Below, piece by piece: positions 43,047-52,311 of a stretch of DNA of 64,000 nt. The stretch spans positions 124,001-188,000 of the forward strand of contig NZ_MSSW01000003.1 in NCBI RefSeq assembly GCF_002150685.1, read 5' to 3'. Both the position numbers and the translations under genes were made by a program. The notes under the pieces were generated by a model that was given only the letters and a program-made list of their open reading frames with translations, had not been told where the DNA came from and did no database searches. Numbering within the stretch: position 1 is the stretch's first letter; each line of letters starts with the position of its first letter. Source of the stretch: Algoriphagus antarcticus. Its GTDB lineage: Bacteria > Bacteroidota > Bacteroidia > Cytophagales > Cyclobacteriaceae.

Positions 43047-43436
43047 TCAGGATAATCGATATTTGAATTTCAACAAGCTATCGGACCCTTTGAAAGCTTC
43101 CTTTAAACCAAAACAGGCAAAAATTATGTCTGCCTTTTGCAGAGTAAGGTGTCCATCCAGCGTACTAAAATTATAGGGCCAGGGTTGTAACCTTACCTCA
43201 TCTGCACTCCAACCTATATTTCTGACTGTAAGATCCAGGTCAGCAAAATTCTTATATAAAAGCGGTTCGAAATAGTTGAAATACTGAAAGCGCTCTGCAA
43301 AAGTATTACCCAGAATAACGATCCTTCGGCCTTTTTCCAGCTTTAAGTCAATGGACGTATCCTTGCAGCCTATTGCAAAGAGCCCGGTAACCGAAGGTAG
43401 GATTATAAAGGAGAGGATTTTAGATAGGCTGTTCAT
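43047..43436 (-). pseudogene. Truncated SGNH/GDSL-like gene of the PVC cluster
   Basis: A 129-residue ORF with a signal peptide (hydrophobic residues 8-24) and a beginning that matches SGNH domains linked to PVC-type proteins: RRIVILGNTFAERFQYFNYFEPLL, then TVRNIGWSADEV and HLTLQKADIIFACFGLKEAFKG (cited as ILGNTFAER, NIGWSADEV and ACFGLKEAF). The normal domain continues for 200 residues or more; here it stops right after FKYRLS. The gene is therefore cut short, probably by deletion. It lies directly downstream of the 1276-residue PVC-type gene, its usual partner. Confidence 0.72.
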
Positions 43437-43767
43437 AGGATATACTTATATTTTTCTAAAGGAAATGCTCTCTTCAGCTTATGGTTTTTGCTCTTTTAAT
43501 GTGTATTCGCTTTTATGCCTGTAAAAAGATAAACGAAAAATAGAATTTGGTAAAAGCTGGCAATAACGCCACATCGGTCTTCGGTCTTTCCCTGCCTTAG
43601 CCGGCAGGCAGGCGTCCTGTTAATCAGAGAAAATAGGATACTGGCATCTTTGCAGATAATCATTTTAAATTTCTATGCCTCAGATTCTAAAATATGAATT
43701 AGAATCAGTTCCTAAATAGAACGTGAATCCATTGCCCTGTGCAATTGGTGTGTAGCATATCTGTAAG
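43437..43767. other. Intergenic region with inverted dispersed repeat copy C
   Basis: 331 nt between the truncated SGNH gene and the PVC-type gene. The repeat at 43550-43650 occupies a third of it; the rest is AT-rich with no recognisable gene. Confidence 0.5.
43550..43650 (-). repeat. Dispersed intergenic repeat, copy C (inverted)
   Basis: Read on the minus strand it gives GATGCCAGTATCC, ATTTTCTCTG, a GCCTGCC...GGCAGG stem, GACCGAAGACCGATGTGGCG and a terminal GCCAGCTTTTACC. It is the same block order as copies B and D in the opposite direction. Confidence 0.55.
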
Positions 43768-46700
43768 CTAATCCACCCGCTTATTGGTCTTTAGATAGGC
43801 CATCAAATTCACAATTTCTTCTTTGGTCAGGTTTTCAAATAATCCGGATGGCATCATGGAGACATCGGTCACTTCCCGAGAAAGAATCGCTGATTTGTTG
43901 ATGACAACATGATCTTGGCCCACGATCCGCAGGGTAAGTTGCCGTTGATTTTCCGATATGATATTGCCTGAATAGGTTCTGCCGTCGCGGGTATTGATCA
44001 CGACCATTTTATAATCATCCTGAATTTCAGCACTTGGTTCGAGTACATTCATCAGAATATACTCGGGATCTGTTCGGTTGGAACCGGTAAGATCAGGCCC
44101 AATGGTGCCTCCTTCCCCAAACATTTTATGGCAGCTTCCACAGGATTTGTTGAAGGTAGTTTTGCCAGTTTTGAGACTGGCGGTTGCGATGGCATCTTGC
44201 TTGAGCATAGCACGGTATTTTTCGTAGGCAGCCTTGTCGCTAGCAACTTGCTCGATCGGACCCCAAATTTCGATAAATCCGCTTCCAACCACTCGGAGAA
44301 GTTGCCGGGCTACACTGGCAGGGACTTCAGATTTTGCGATTCTTTTGGCCTTGATTTCTTGGGTCAGCATATTTCCGTAGCGCGCTCTTGAGGACAAGGT
44401 TTGCATGGCTTCGAGTTTTTCAGTAGGCGAAAATTTGGGATAGCTTTCCAAAAGCAATTTCCCCAAGTTTTCATTGTCAAAAGACGCGATAGATCGGATG
44501 CCTTCCATTCTCATTGCAGGTTCTTGAAGCAAACCCGGGATTTGGGCAGGCAAATCTTTTTGCTGTTGTGCAGTGAGGATTTGTAAGGCTTTTTTACGTT
44601 GGTCTAGGTTTTCCGACTTGTTTTTCAGCGTCGCGAAAGCTCGTTGAGTCGCTTCGGTATCTCCAAACAAGCTGGAAATTTCCAAGGCCAAAGCCTGTTG
44701 ATTCCCACCCGATTTCTGAAGTTTTTCTGCCACTGATTTCCAAATGGCAGGAGTTTTAAGGTCTGTTCTTCCTTCCATTCCGCTTAACATACCCGACATC
44801 AGCAACTCGGTATTTGGACCTCCTTTACCGATCAGCGCTACCAGTTTTTCCAACTGATCACCGTCAACAGTTCGCCTAGCCATGTTTTGAGTTACAAATG
44901 TAAGTTTGGATTTTGGTGCCAAATCCAAAAATTTATCTGAGCTCAGGGTAAAAAGAGGCTCAATTCCATACCAAAGCATTTTGGAGAGGTTGTGATCTTT
45001 TTCATCTTCGGAATGCTGGATCAGGCTTTCTGCCAAACCCCATTTTTCGGAAGTGGGCATTCTTTGCAAAGCTGAAGTCAGGTAAAGACGAACCACAGGG
45101 GAGGGGTCTGACTTTGCCATGGTTTTGAATTTTGTCATCGCCTCTTGGGAGGGTTTCATGTCCTCACATAGCAATTGGACCGCCCAAGCACGGATGTATT
45201 GATCCTTGTCGGAAAGGGAATTGATCAGTTCTTTTTCCATAAGTCCTCCCGTTTGATGAAGTGTCCACATGGCACGGAGTCGCCAATCCGGATTTTTATC
45301 TTTGGTGAAAATGGCCTTCAATGCCTCATTTGTTTGAGGTTGAAGTTTTTTGTTGACTGCACGTTTGTGAAGGATTCCTCGCGCTCTTCTTGAGTGCCAG
45401 TCGGAGGGATTAGTCTGAAAGGCTACCAATTGTGTATCCGTCATTTTGTTCAGATCAGCGTACCTTCCTGGGAAGTTTTGCGCCAGTGATTTTTCAGGCA
45501 TGATTCGGAAAATCCTACCGGTTTCCTCGTTCAAAACCTCTTTTCCGCAGATATCAGCATCGTGCCAATCCAAGGCGTAGAGTCCGCCATCGGGTCCAAT
45601 TTCCATGCTGAATCCTACCCATTGGGCATTGTTTGCCAACATAAATTCGTCTCCGTGCTTTCCTTCAAAACCCGAACCTTTAGGAATCAGAATGTCTGAC
45701 AAAACCCCATGTTCATGGATATTCGCCATGAAAATCCGTCCCTGTTCTTCTTTTGGAAAAGCATCCGATTGGTAAACTCTTGCGCCTCCGTGGGCCGACC
45801 TGTGACTGTGGTTGGCGATGGTTTTGATGTCCTCATACACGAAAGGATTGAAATGCTGTCCTCCCTGACGGTGGTAAATCCCACCCGGAATTACATGCCA
45901 GAGGTGCGGTATCACGCAGGCACTCATAAAGAGTTGGCCTTTCGCATCGTAATCGATTCCCCAGGGATTGCTAAAACCATGCGCTACCACCTCAAATCTT
46001 TCTTTGACAGGATGGTAGCGCCACACGCCGCCGTTGATGTCCACTCCGTCGGCTTCCAATAGGTCCTCCGGAAAAGCGTCTTTGTGGTAATAAAGCTTTG
46101 CATCACTTTTAGGCTTTCGGATTTTGGATGGGGTTGCGAAACCCTGTAATCCATACAGCCATCCATCCGGTCCCCAGTGGAGACTGTTCAGCGTCTCGTG
46201 GCGATCACGAATTCCCCAGCCCGTCAATAGGATCTCAATGTTATCCATATCCGCTTTGTCATCGCCGTTTTTGTCAGGAACGAAAATCAGGTTCGGTGGC
46301 GCACCAATGAAAACCCCGTCAAAACCAACTGCTATAGCAGCGGGGAAAGCCAAGCCTTCCATGAAAACTGTTTGTTTATCTGCTTCTCCGTCACCGTCGG
46401 TATCCTCCAGGATCAGGATTCGACTATCTCCAGAATTCGAAAAACCATACCCCCTGGATTCGTAATCCTTGTTCTCTGCTATCCAGAGCCTCCCGCGGTC
46501 ATCCCAGCAAAATGCCATAGGTTGAATCATCATGGGTTCGGAAGCCCAGACATTCACTTTGTACCCTGGTTTGATGGTCATCGCATCCACTGCTTCCTGT
46601 GCAGTGAGGAATTTTGCATTTTTGCCTTCTTCTTGGGCCAGTCCCCAAAGTTCAGTGGTATTGTACATACCTTCTCGACCGGAGAATTTTCCCCAGGATT

Positions 46701-47598
46701 CCGTTAATGTGATATCGTTGACCTCGCCGGTATATACCAAAAGCCGAAGTTTGATGGTTTCTGTTTTTCCCTGTTCGATCACCCAGTCACCATCTTTTGT
46801 AAACGCAGGTCCCAAACCCAATTGTCCGTCAACTCGCCACTTATTGGGATAGCCGCGGTTTTCGGGATGGTCAAAAATTGCCACGTTTGCACGGGTATCC
46901 CGGTCAGCTACCGTCATACCCACATTGATCCACATGGAAGGTTGGCCTTCGGCTTGGGCATTTTTCTGACGGGCCGCATTGATGATTTCTCCGTCGATTC
47001 CTTCTTTCCAGGGCATTCGAACGAATAGACTTCCATAATCATATTTTCCAATGGTGACTTCAGTTTTGGCTTCGCCTTTCCATTCGAGATCTAAAATATA
47101 TTCTCCGTTTATTTCACTTAAGGTCCAGTTTTGAGTTTCTTCCATCACCGGACTTCCAAGTGAGTCTAAAAGCTGATAGATGGTTTGCCATTTGACTTGC
47201 TCTCCACTTTCTTCCACGATGTTGAGAGCCACTTTTTTCCAATAATCTCCCTGCGGATTGTGAAAGTAATCCCGACCATTGACACGTGTTAAGCCCCAAT
47301 AGAGCCCGGTTTGATGCTTATGATGGCCTGGACTGTATTCTGTGAGGACTCCTTTTCCGTCAGGTGCTTGAATGGGATGGATGAAAGGCCGAAAATCTTC
47401 CTTGGCATTTTGAACTAGGATTGGTTCCGATTCTCCAGCTCTCAAAACCGAAATAGTCCCTTCTGCTTTATTTTCAACGAGCGTTAGCGTGGTGGGAAGG
47501 GTGGAGGTTTCAACTTCATCTGTTGGTTTGGGTTTGCAATTCAGTATAATTAATAAAGCAAAGAGCTTAAAAAGAGCAGGAATCCGGAGTTTTGACAT
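43768..47598 (-). CDS. Lipoprotein fusing DUF6807, PVC-type propeller, HEAT repeats and cytochrome c
   Basis: A 1276-residue exported protein with lipobox LIILNC at the end of its signal (Cys21). Residues about 35-310 match DUF6807, the same family as the stand-alone protein at 23718 (HKHQTGLYWGL, GLGPAFTKDGDW). A PVC-type/sorbosone-dehydrogenase-like beta-propeller follows (about 340-740) with WDDRGRLWIAEN, GFDGVFIGAPPNL, HWGPDGWLYG and GPDGGLYALDWHD. Residues 750-1140 are HEAT-like helices. The C-terminus has a cytochrome c site C1153-G-S-C-H1157 (SCGSCHKMFGEGG) and a possible axial Met in VSMMPSGLF. Such proteins may oxidise sugars and pass electrons to the respiratory chain. It ends 330 nt from a truncated SGNH gene that is normally its partner. 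Confidence 0.88.
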   Translation of the reverse strand: MSKLRIPALFKLFALLIILNCKPKPTDEVETSTLPTTLTLVENKAEGTISVLRAGESEPILVQNAKEDFRPFIHPIQAPDGKGVLTEYSPGHHKHQTGLYWGLTRVNGRDYFHNPQGDYWKKVALNIVEESGEQVKWQTIYQLLDSLGSPVMEETQNWTLSEINGEYILDLEWKGEAKTEVTIGKYDYGSLFVRMPWKEGIDGEIINAARQKNAQAEGQPSMWINVGMTVADRDTRANVAIFDHPENRGYPNKWRVDGQLGLGPAFTKDGDWVIEQGKTETIKLRLLVYTGEVNDITLTESWGKFSGREGMYNTTELWGLAQEEGKNAKFLTAQEAVDAMTIKPGYKVNVWASEPMMIQPMAFCWDDRGRLWIAENKDYESRGYGFSNSGDSRILILEDTDGDGEADKQTVFMEGLAFPAAIAVGFDGVFIGAPPNLIFVPDKNGDDKADMDNIEILLTGWGIRDRHETLNSLHWGPDGWLYGLQGFATPSKIRKPKSDAKLYYHKDAFPEDLLEADGVDINGGVWRYHPVKERFEVVAHGFSNPWGIDYDAKGQLFMSACVIPHLWHVIPGGIYHRQGGQHFNPFVYEDIKTIANHSHRSAHGGARVYQSDAFPKEEQGRIFMANIHEHGVLSDILIPKGSGFEGKHGDEFMLANNAQWVGFSMEIGPDGGLYALDWHDADICGKEVLNEETGRIFRIMPEKSLAQNFPGRYADLNKMTDTQLVAFQTNPSDWHSRRARGILHKRAVNKKLQPQTNEALKAIFTKDKNPDWRLRAMWTLHQTGGLMEKELINSLSDKDQYIRAWAVQLLCEDMKPSQEAMTKFKTMAKSDPSPVVRLYLTSALQRMPTSEKWGLAESLIQHSEDEKDHNLSKMLWYGIEPLFTLSSDKFLDLAPKSKLTFVTQNMARRTVDGDQLEKLVALIGKGGPNTELLMSGMLSGMEGRTDLKTPAIWKSVAEKLQKSGGNQQALALEISSLFGDTEATQRAFATLKNKSENLDQRKKALQILTAQQQKDLPAQIPGLLQEPAMRMEGIRSIASFDNENLGKLLLESYPKFSPTEKLEAMQTLSSRARYGNMLTQEIKAKRIAKSEVPASVARQLLRVVGSGFIEIWGPIEQVASDKAAYEKYRAMLKQDAIATASLKTGKTTFNKSCGSCHKMFGEGGTIGPDLTGSNRTDPEYILMNVLEPSAEIQDDYKMVVINTRDGRTYSGNIISENQRQLTLRIVGQDHVVINKSAILSREVTDVSMMPSGLFENLTKEEIVNLMAYLKTNKRVD

Positions 47599-48011
47599 GG
47601 TGTTAGGGTTGATTGGGTTTAGGTAGGCATTGGGAGAGCTTTTTGAAAATTGCTCGCATTAATATAGAAAAAAGTAGCTTGCATTTGGTAAAGGGAAATT
47701 CTTTTGGGTTTAAATTTCCATGAAGGGTTTAGCAAAAATTTTTGATTCAAGTTACAGAATTGATGGCTCGATAAATTGGGATATATGATATCCGAAACGA
47801 TGCCACTAATCTTATTTTCTCTGCTTATTGGGCTGGAAGACCCGCCAAAGCGAGGCTGGCCGATGACGCCTGCTTGCCTGCAGAGGCAGGGAAGACCGAA
47901 GTGACGCTTTGATAGTCCCGATGGCTATCGGGATCACCAAATTATCTGTTGCTTGTGTCTTTTACTGGCACAAAAACCTAAGCATATTTGAGTTTATTTC
48001 CCAGCCATATG
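47599..48011. other. Intergenic region with dispersed repeat copy D
   Basis: 413 nt. The repeat at 47799-47972 occupies much of it. The part next to the PVC-type gene start (47600-47790) is AT-rich and would hold that gene's promoter; no motif was assigned. Confidence 0.5.
47799..47972 (+). repeat. Dispersed intergenic repeat, copy D (longest)
   Basis: Starts GATGCCACTAATC, continues ATTTTCTCTG, GGCTGGAAGACCCGCC, CGATGACGCC, a GCCTGCAGAGGC stem, GACCGAAGTGACGC, then a perfect 7-bp stem TCCCGAT-GGCT-ATCGGGA (47916-47933) and ends at TTTTACTGGCA. The internal hairpin is absent from copy B. Confidence 0.6.
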
Positions 48012-49088
48012 CTAATTACCCGCTTCGATTTTTTCTTCTACTTCCTCTTCCTCAACGGCATTTGTATCTTTCAAACCTTCGGTATTATCCTCATCAGGTT
48101 CATAATTCAAACTGATAAAAATAGGGTAATGGTCTGATCCTACATCTTCAAGTTTTTCAAGAGATAGTAATCCAAATTCCTTAGAGTAAAAAATATGATC
48201 TAAGGGATAGCGAAACATAGGCGTCATAACACTGTAGGTATTAAAAAATCCTCTGCCTTGGCGAGGGTCGACCAGTCTACTGTATTTCCTGAAAAGTTTT
48301 GAGGTGACAGACCAACCAACATCGTTTAGGTCACCTGCCACTAGGGTTGGATTTTTAGAATCCCTGATTTTTTCGCCAATGAGAAGCAGTTCTGTATCTC
48401 TTTCATAGGTATCCGTCCCCGGCTTTGGCGGCTCTGGGTGCACCCCATAGAAATCAATTTTGATTCCTGAAGGCAAGGTGATTTTGGTGAAAATAGACGG
48501 TATACTATCCTTTACTAAAAAGTTAACAGCGCTTTCAGTGAGGGGTAGTTTTGACAGCAGGATCATTCCATAGGAATTTTCCAGAGGATGTTTGATGGAA
48601 TAAGGAAAATCCACGTCAAGCTTACTAACAGCGGCAGACCATGCTTTATCAGGTTCGGTAATCAGCAGAACATCGGGATTGACCTTTTTTACCAGCTCCT
48701 GAAATCGCTCTTTTTCTTCATTCTCCATACGGACATTCGAAACCAATAGGGAAAAGGAATTTTCCCCACGCTGCTTATTGCTATCCTTCGCCTGAGTGTT
48801 GTAAAGAGGTGTATATACCAACACAAACTGGATTTGATAGATCAGACAAACTGCCAGAATTACCAACAAGGGTATTTTATAAGCCCATTTAAATTTTAGG
48901 AAAACAAAAGCCAGAATAATTGCTACCACGGTTAATATGGCAATCTGAAACCTTGGAAAATCAAATATTCTAATCCACCATTCCGCCGAGTTGATCAAAG
49001 GTAATCCTGTGGTAATAAGAACGATAGCGCATATTAGCAAGGTGAGTATCCGCATGAATTTAGATAATGTATTCCTGTAGCTTGTCAT
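48012..49088 (-). CDS. Membrane-anchored endonuclease/exonuclease/phosphatase-family protein
   Basis: A 358-residue protein with three N-terminal hydrophobic helices (about 12-30, 42-62 and 65-85) and a C-terminal EEP (DNase I-like) catalytic domain: LLVSNVRMENE, LLITEP, GDLNDVGWS, then QGRGFFNTY, PLDHIFYS and GSDHYPI. The GDLND Asp/Asn and SDH His are the expected catalytic residues. It ends in an acidic Glu-rich tail. The substrate could be a phosphodiester or a phospholipid. It has a close paralogue at 52312-53307 with the same membrane anchor and domain order. Confidence 0.88.
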   Translation of the reverse strand: MTSYRNTLSKFMRILTLLICAIVLITTGLPLINSAEWWIRIFDFPRFQIAILTVVAIILAFVFLKFKWAYKIPLLVILAVCLIYQIQFVLVYTPLYNTQAKDSNKQRGENSFSLLVSNVRMENEEKERFQELVKKVNPDVLLITEPDKAWSAAVSKLDVDFPYSIKHPLENSYGMILLSKLPLTESAVNFLVKDSIPSIFTKITLPSGIKIDFYGVHPEPPKPGTDTYERDTELLLIGEKIRDSKNPTLVAGDLNDVGWSVTSKLFRKYSRLVDPRQGRGFFNTYSVMTPMFRYPLDHIFYSKEFGLLSLEKLEDVGSDHYPIFISLNYEPDEDNTEGLKDTNAVEEEEVEEKIEAGN

Positions 49089-49267
49089 GTAAATTTTGAA
49101 AATGGAAACCTGTTTTGGAAGGGCAATTTATTCTTTTAACTATCCACAATCTTGCCAGTAGGTAATTTAAACTGCAAAGAACTTGAGACTCGGGATTTCT
49201 TCGGTTTTAGTCTGACTGCAATGTCAATTTCATTTGAAGGAATTCCGTCAACCATTTTCAGTCACTT

Positions 49268-49522
49268 TTATCCGTCATTCAATTCAACCGCCTGATCAGA
49301 CACTCTTCCGTATTCTTCAGCATTTAGAGAATTTATCAAAAGCATCCCGACTGTTTCTACCAAGGTCATTTGATGGAGAAGATTCTTTATTCGACTGCTT
49401 AATGGCTGACGCCAATCATCCTAGATGTCAATCTTGTTCTTGTTTAGATCTTTAAATTCGGCCTGATTCGGATGAATAAGATCAAAAAGCACGGGCTTCA
49501 ACACAGGGTTGGAATTTTTAAG
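49268..49522 (-). pseudogene. Remnant of a GH3 beta-glucosidase N-terminus
   Basis: The minus strand reads NQAEFKDLNKNKIDI, a TAG at 49421-49423, then DDWRQPLSSRIKNLL, HQMTLVETVGMLLINSL, NAEEYGRVSDQ, and stops at 49268-49270. GH3 beta-glucosidases commonly open with FKDLNKNG-LD-YED-R-P-E-R-DLL-MTLEEKVG, which lines up along the remnant. The TAG sits where a Tyr-Glu occurs. No further GH3 catalytic part was found, so only the first 80 or so codons survive. Confidence 0.68.
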
Positions 49523-49540
49523 TCTTAAAGAATTCCATTA

Positions 49541-49573
49541 AAAAAGTCCGAAACCTTTCGCTTTCGGACTTTT
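49541..49573 (-). terminator. Rho-independent terminator after the PRC-barrel gene
   Basis: Perfect 12-bp stem AAAAGTCCGAAA / TTTCGGACTTTT with an 8-nt loop; the minus strand ends in T-rich sequence. It lies 18 nt past the stop of the gene ending at 49591. Confidence 0.85.
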
Positions 49574-49590
49574 ACTTTTACTGTATTAAA

Positions 49591-50091
49591 TTACTTTCTA
49601 AATTCATCGCGATTGTAAAACGTATCGTCGTCTGGATAATGTGTTTCTGTTTTTGGCCTCGTGTAAGAATTAAAAACATCGACTTCGTATTCTCTGTGGA
49701 CCGGGGTACCCTTTTTCAATCTTTTGGTCTGAGCGAAAATTTCATAATTGATCTTTTTTGTAGATACTATATGACTGTTCAAATCTAAAGTTGCCATTCC
49801 AATTGGAATGATAATATGGTTTTCACCGTCCTCGTTGATGAATTCATGAACGCCATCTTTTGCTTTTGCGGTGAAAGGTTTATGATTGGCTGAAATGATA
49901 GATTCATCAACTTCTACGTCAAGGTAAACAACCCGCTCTGTGTTTTTATTTACCAGTAAATTGTCTACCTCACCGATGATTCTGCCTTCTACATCTTGCA
50001 CCTTCCAACCTCGGACATCTTTATCGCTGTCGGCAACTTTGTAATCGCTCAGTTCTTCCAAATAATATAAATTTCTGTTTCGTGTGTTCAT
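49591..50091 (-). CDS. PRC-barrel domain protein
   Basis: A 166-residue soluble protein. Residues about 10-95 form a PRC-barrel, a small beta-barrel found in photosynthetic reaction centre H subunits and in RNA-processing proteins: GWKVQDVEGRIIGEVDNLLV and VYLDVEVDE. A second segment (HIIIPIGMATLDL) may be a repeat of it. The C-terminus is charged with TRPKTETHYPDDD. The role is unknown; such proteins often accompany stress genes. It starts 1 nt after the stop of the membrane-anchored helical protein gene, so the two are an operon. Confidence 0.85.
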   Translation of the reverse strand: MNTRNRNLYYLEELSDYKVADSDKDVRGWKVQDVEGRIIGEVDNLLVNKNTERVVYLDVEVDESIISANHKPFTAKAKDGVHEFINEDGENHIIIPIGMATLDLNSHIVSTKKINYEIFAQTKRLKKGTPVHREYEVDVFNSYTRPKTETHYPDDDTFYNRDEFRK

Positions 50092-50092
50092 T

Positions 50093-50701
50093 TTATTGCA
50101 TTTTTAACAACAGTGATTCCGACGATTTGAAGAAATTATTCACATCGTCTTTTTGGTTTAAGGTAAGTTCACCTTTTTTAATTGCAGAAACGGCTGCATC
50201 TACGTTTGCTACGTCCTGCGCCAGGTTTGGGAATTTTGCTTTCTGCAAAGTGGTAAGTGCGCGTGTGATGATTGCCCCAGAGTCTTTGATTAAATCTGCG
50301 TGTTTTACGTCGTAAGGCTCTACTTTAATTTCCGACGAATTTTTACGTGCTTCTTCTAAGTCAGCTTTGATATCAACATCAAGCATATTAGCTGTCGCCT
50401 CTACAGCATCGATGAGGTAATTCAATGCGCCATTACTATACTCATGGTCAATTCCCATTTTGCCCATATCGCCGATGTAGGCAGAATATTTAGCTATGGC
50501 GTCGGTTGAATTCATTGCTTGGTTTTCCATGCCGGTTTCATCAACTATAACTACTTGTTCGGTTGTGCTTTCTTCGTCATCGATTGCAACGCTGTCGTCG
50601 GAATCTCTCAGAAAGAAGAACCAAACAAGTGCAAGCGCGAGTAAGGCTAAAAGTATCCAAGGCCAAATAGGTTTTTTCTTTTCAATTTTGATTTCTGCCA
50701 T
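50093..50701 (-). CDS. Membrane-anchored helical protein, unknown function
   Basis: A 202-residue protein with one N-terminal transmembrane helix at about 12-30 (PWILLALLALALVWFFFL) after a KKK positive patch, an acidic linker (DSDDSVAIDDEE), and an otherwise helical domain. The mature part lacks Cys and carries no recognisable catalytic motif. It is the first gene of an operon with the PRC-barrel protein. Envelope stress or structural roles are possible but unproven. Confidence 0.7.
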   Translation of the reverse strand: MAEIKIEKKKPIWPWILLALLALALVWFFFLRDSDDSVAIDDEESTTEQVVIVDETGMENQAMNSTDAIAKYSAYIGDMGKMGIDHEYSNGALNYLIDAVEATANMLDVDIKADLEEARKNSSEIKVEPYDVKHADLIKDSGAIITRALTTLQKAKFPNLAQDVANVDAAVSAIKKGELTLNQKDDVNNFFKSSESLLLKMQ

Positions 50702-50837
50702 AGCTTTAAGTATGATTTATGAACTTAATATACTAATTTATTTTTGGAATAGGTAATGCAATCGCCTATTTTTGAGATGTTTTTGAATAGTTTATTTATA
50801 GTCTTAGTTTGACTTTTGTCACTTTTCCCCAATTATC

Positions 50838-51122
50838 GTGATTCGAAGGAAGAATATCTATGAGGTACTTGAAGAGCTTTATAGTCCACTGTTCTATTTA
50901 TATAGTATCAGATTTGCTATTTTTCGCTAGTTATCCACGATCCCAATTTATTGTTACTTTCTTCTCTCATTCGGCGTTGTTTTATTCTATTCTAAGGACT
51001 ATCTGGAGCTGTTTAAGGGGTTGATCCAGTTAGTAGAAAGGCAAACAAACATCATTGGTACACTTTTATCGAAGCTCATATGGAAGCATCTTGCTTTTAC
51101 AGGGAAAGTATTTGAAAAATAA
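50838..51122 (+). pseudogene. Possible decayed small membrane-protein ORF
   Basis: A plus-strand frame reads VIRRKNIYEVLEELYSPLF, continues through FAIFR, meets a TAG at 50928-50930, and then runs 64 codons, with KDYLELFKGLIQLVERQ and ending TGKVFEK. The second part is protein-like, but I do not recognise the family, so this may be chance. The rest of the 50702-51188 interval holds nothing else I can identify. Confidence 0.3.
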
Positions 51123-51188
51123 TAACTACAATAAAAATTATAAACTGAGGAATTGTCACGTTTAAAATTACCTTATGTTTGAGGAGAA

Positions 51189-51467
51189 TTATAAACAAAC
51201 TTGTGCAGACATTATTACAACAATTCCCACAGGGAAGTTCTGAGCTATTCCTGTCAAAAATATTATATTTAAAGAGGTTAATACTTGTACTATACCTACC
51301 GAAAACAGAAAAATACCACCTTGGAATATCATAATTCTCTGAGAACTTATTATTATTATTATTGAATCTTTGCTTATTTCTTTGAGTACTGGAATTTGTT
51401 TTTTCTTTCCATATAAATTATGTGCTATACTAATTAGTATGAGTAAGATGCCTGCTATTAAGCCCAT
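51189..51467 (-). CDS. Small membrane protein, unknown function
   Basis: A 92-residue protein with three hydrophobic segments (about 2-18, 42-58 and 62-85) separated by a charged YGKKKQIPVLKEISKDSI loop. It looks like a family of small Bacteroidota membrane proteins with an N-terminal MGLIAGILLILISIAHNLYG. The end (VVIMSAQVCL) is short compared with such proteins, so a 3' truncation is possible. The surrounding DNA is AT-rich. Confidence 0.55.
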   Translation of the reverse strand: MGLIAGILLILISIAHNLYGKKKQIPVLKEISKDSIIIIISSQRIMIFQGGIFLFSVGIVQVLTSLNIIFLTGIAQNFPVGIVVIMSAQVCL

Positions 51468-51629
51468 TTGGTGATGTTTTATTTGAATACGTTACAACAT
51501 TTTTGTATATGAGAGTTGCTAGTCTTAGCAAGAACCTCTATAAATAAAGTCTTGATTTGGAAAGGCTACAGGATTTTCCAAACGGGAAGAGGCCAGACCA
51601 CAGTTTCATTAGGGAATTCTGAACAGTGC

Positions 51630-52040
51630 TCAGCTATTATCCTTCACTTTGGCTAAACGTACGAAGACTACTAAAAAGAAGATAAAAAATACCCAATCAT
51701 TCATCCCATAAATTGAATAAAATAGTCCGGCCAGTATATCTCTTTCATATACATCAGAAACAGTATTATTTAGCATCCAATTTATCCAAACACAACCATA
51801 AATTAACTTTTCAACAGCAAATACGCCCACTAGCCATCTTACTTTGTTATAATTTTTCGCGATAGATATGTACGCTAATCCCCAAATGAATATCATAAGT
51901 AAACCAAAGTTAGACATTATGCCTGGATCAAATTCGGGGATTGTGGAATTTGTAAATAACTTCGAAAAAATTAGTACTGTTGCGTTCATTAATCCAGCAA
52001 TAATAAATCCTTTTGTAATTGTCTTATTTGTAAGTGTCAT
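51630..52040 (-). CDS. Four-helix membrane protein, unknown function
   Basis: A 136-residue integral membrane protein with four predicted helices (about 10-28, 44-62, 70-90 and 105-128) and short loops, including a WLVGVFAVEKLIYG segment and a charged FLVVFVRLAKVKDNS end. No catalytic residues or known family could be assigned. AT-rich codon use matches the neighbouring small membrane-protein gene. Confidence 0.6.
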   Translation of the reverse strand: MTLTNKTITKGFIIAGLMNATVLIFSKLFTNSTIPEFDPGIMSNFGLLMIFIWGLAYISIAKNYNKVRWLVGVFAVEKLIYGCVWINWMLNNTVSDVYERDILAGLFYSIYGMNDWVFFIFFLVVFVRLAKVKDNS

Positions 52041-52311
52041 ATTTCAGTAAATTTATCATTTATTTTTTGTTACGTTAAGTAAGTGTGTATAAACCGCAAG
52101 TTTTATGTATTCCACTACATCTGTTTAAAGACCTGATTTCGTTGGATTTAGCACCTCCCAGAAATCAAATTTTTCCAACTGCAGATCGGGGGATTGGGCT
52201 TCTGAAAAAACACTCACTACAATATTGATTATCATTATTCTTTATGGTTGGTATTCCTTTCTACAACAATTGCATTATGAATAATTTGATGCTTCTTTTC
52301 TAAGTGATTTT

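Larger units (their letters stand above)
49089..49590. other. Intergenic region with a GH3 gene remnant and a terminator
   Basis: 502 nt between the EEP and PRC-barrel genes. A decayed GH3 start (49268-49522) and a terminator (49541-49573) account for about half. The remaining 49089-49260 holds a further open minus-strand stretch I cannot assign. Confidence 0.5.

Noticed and set aside
49234..49455. 73-codon plus-strand ORF
   Set aside because: It lies antisense to the GH3-like remnant, which explains the sequence better, and has no protein-like features of its own.
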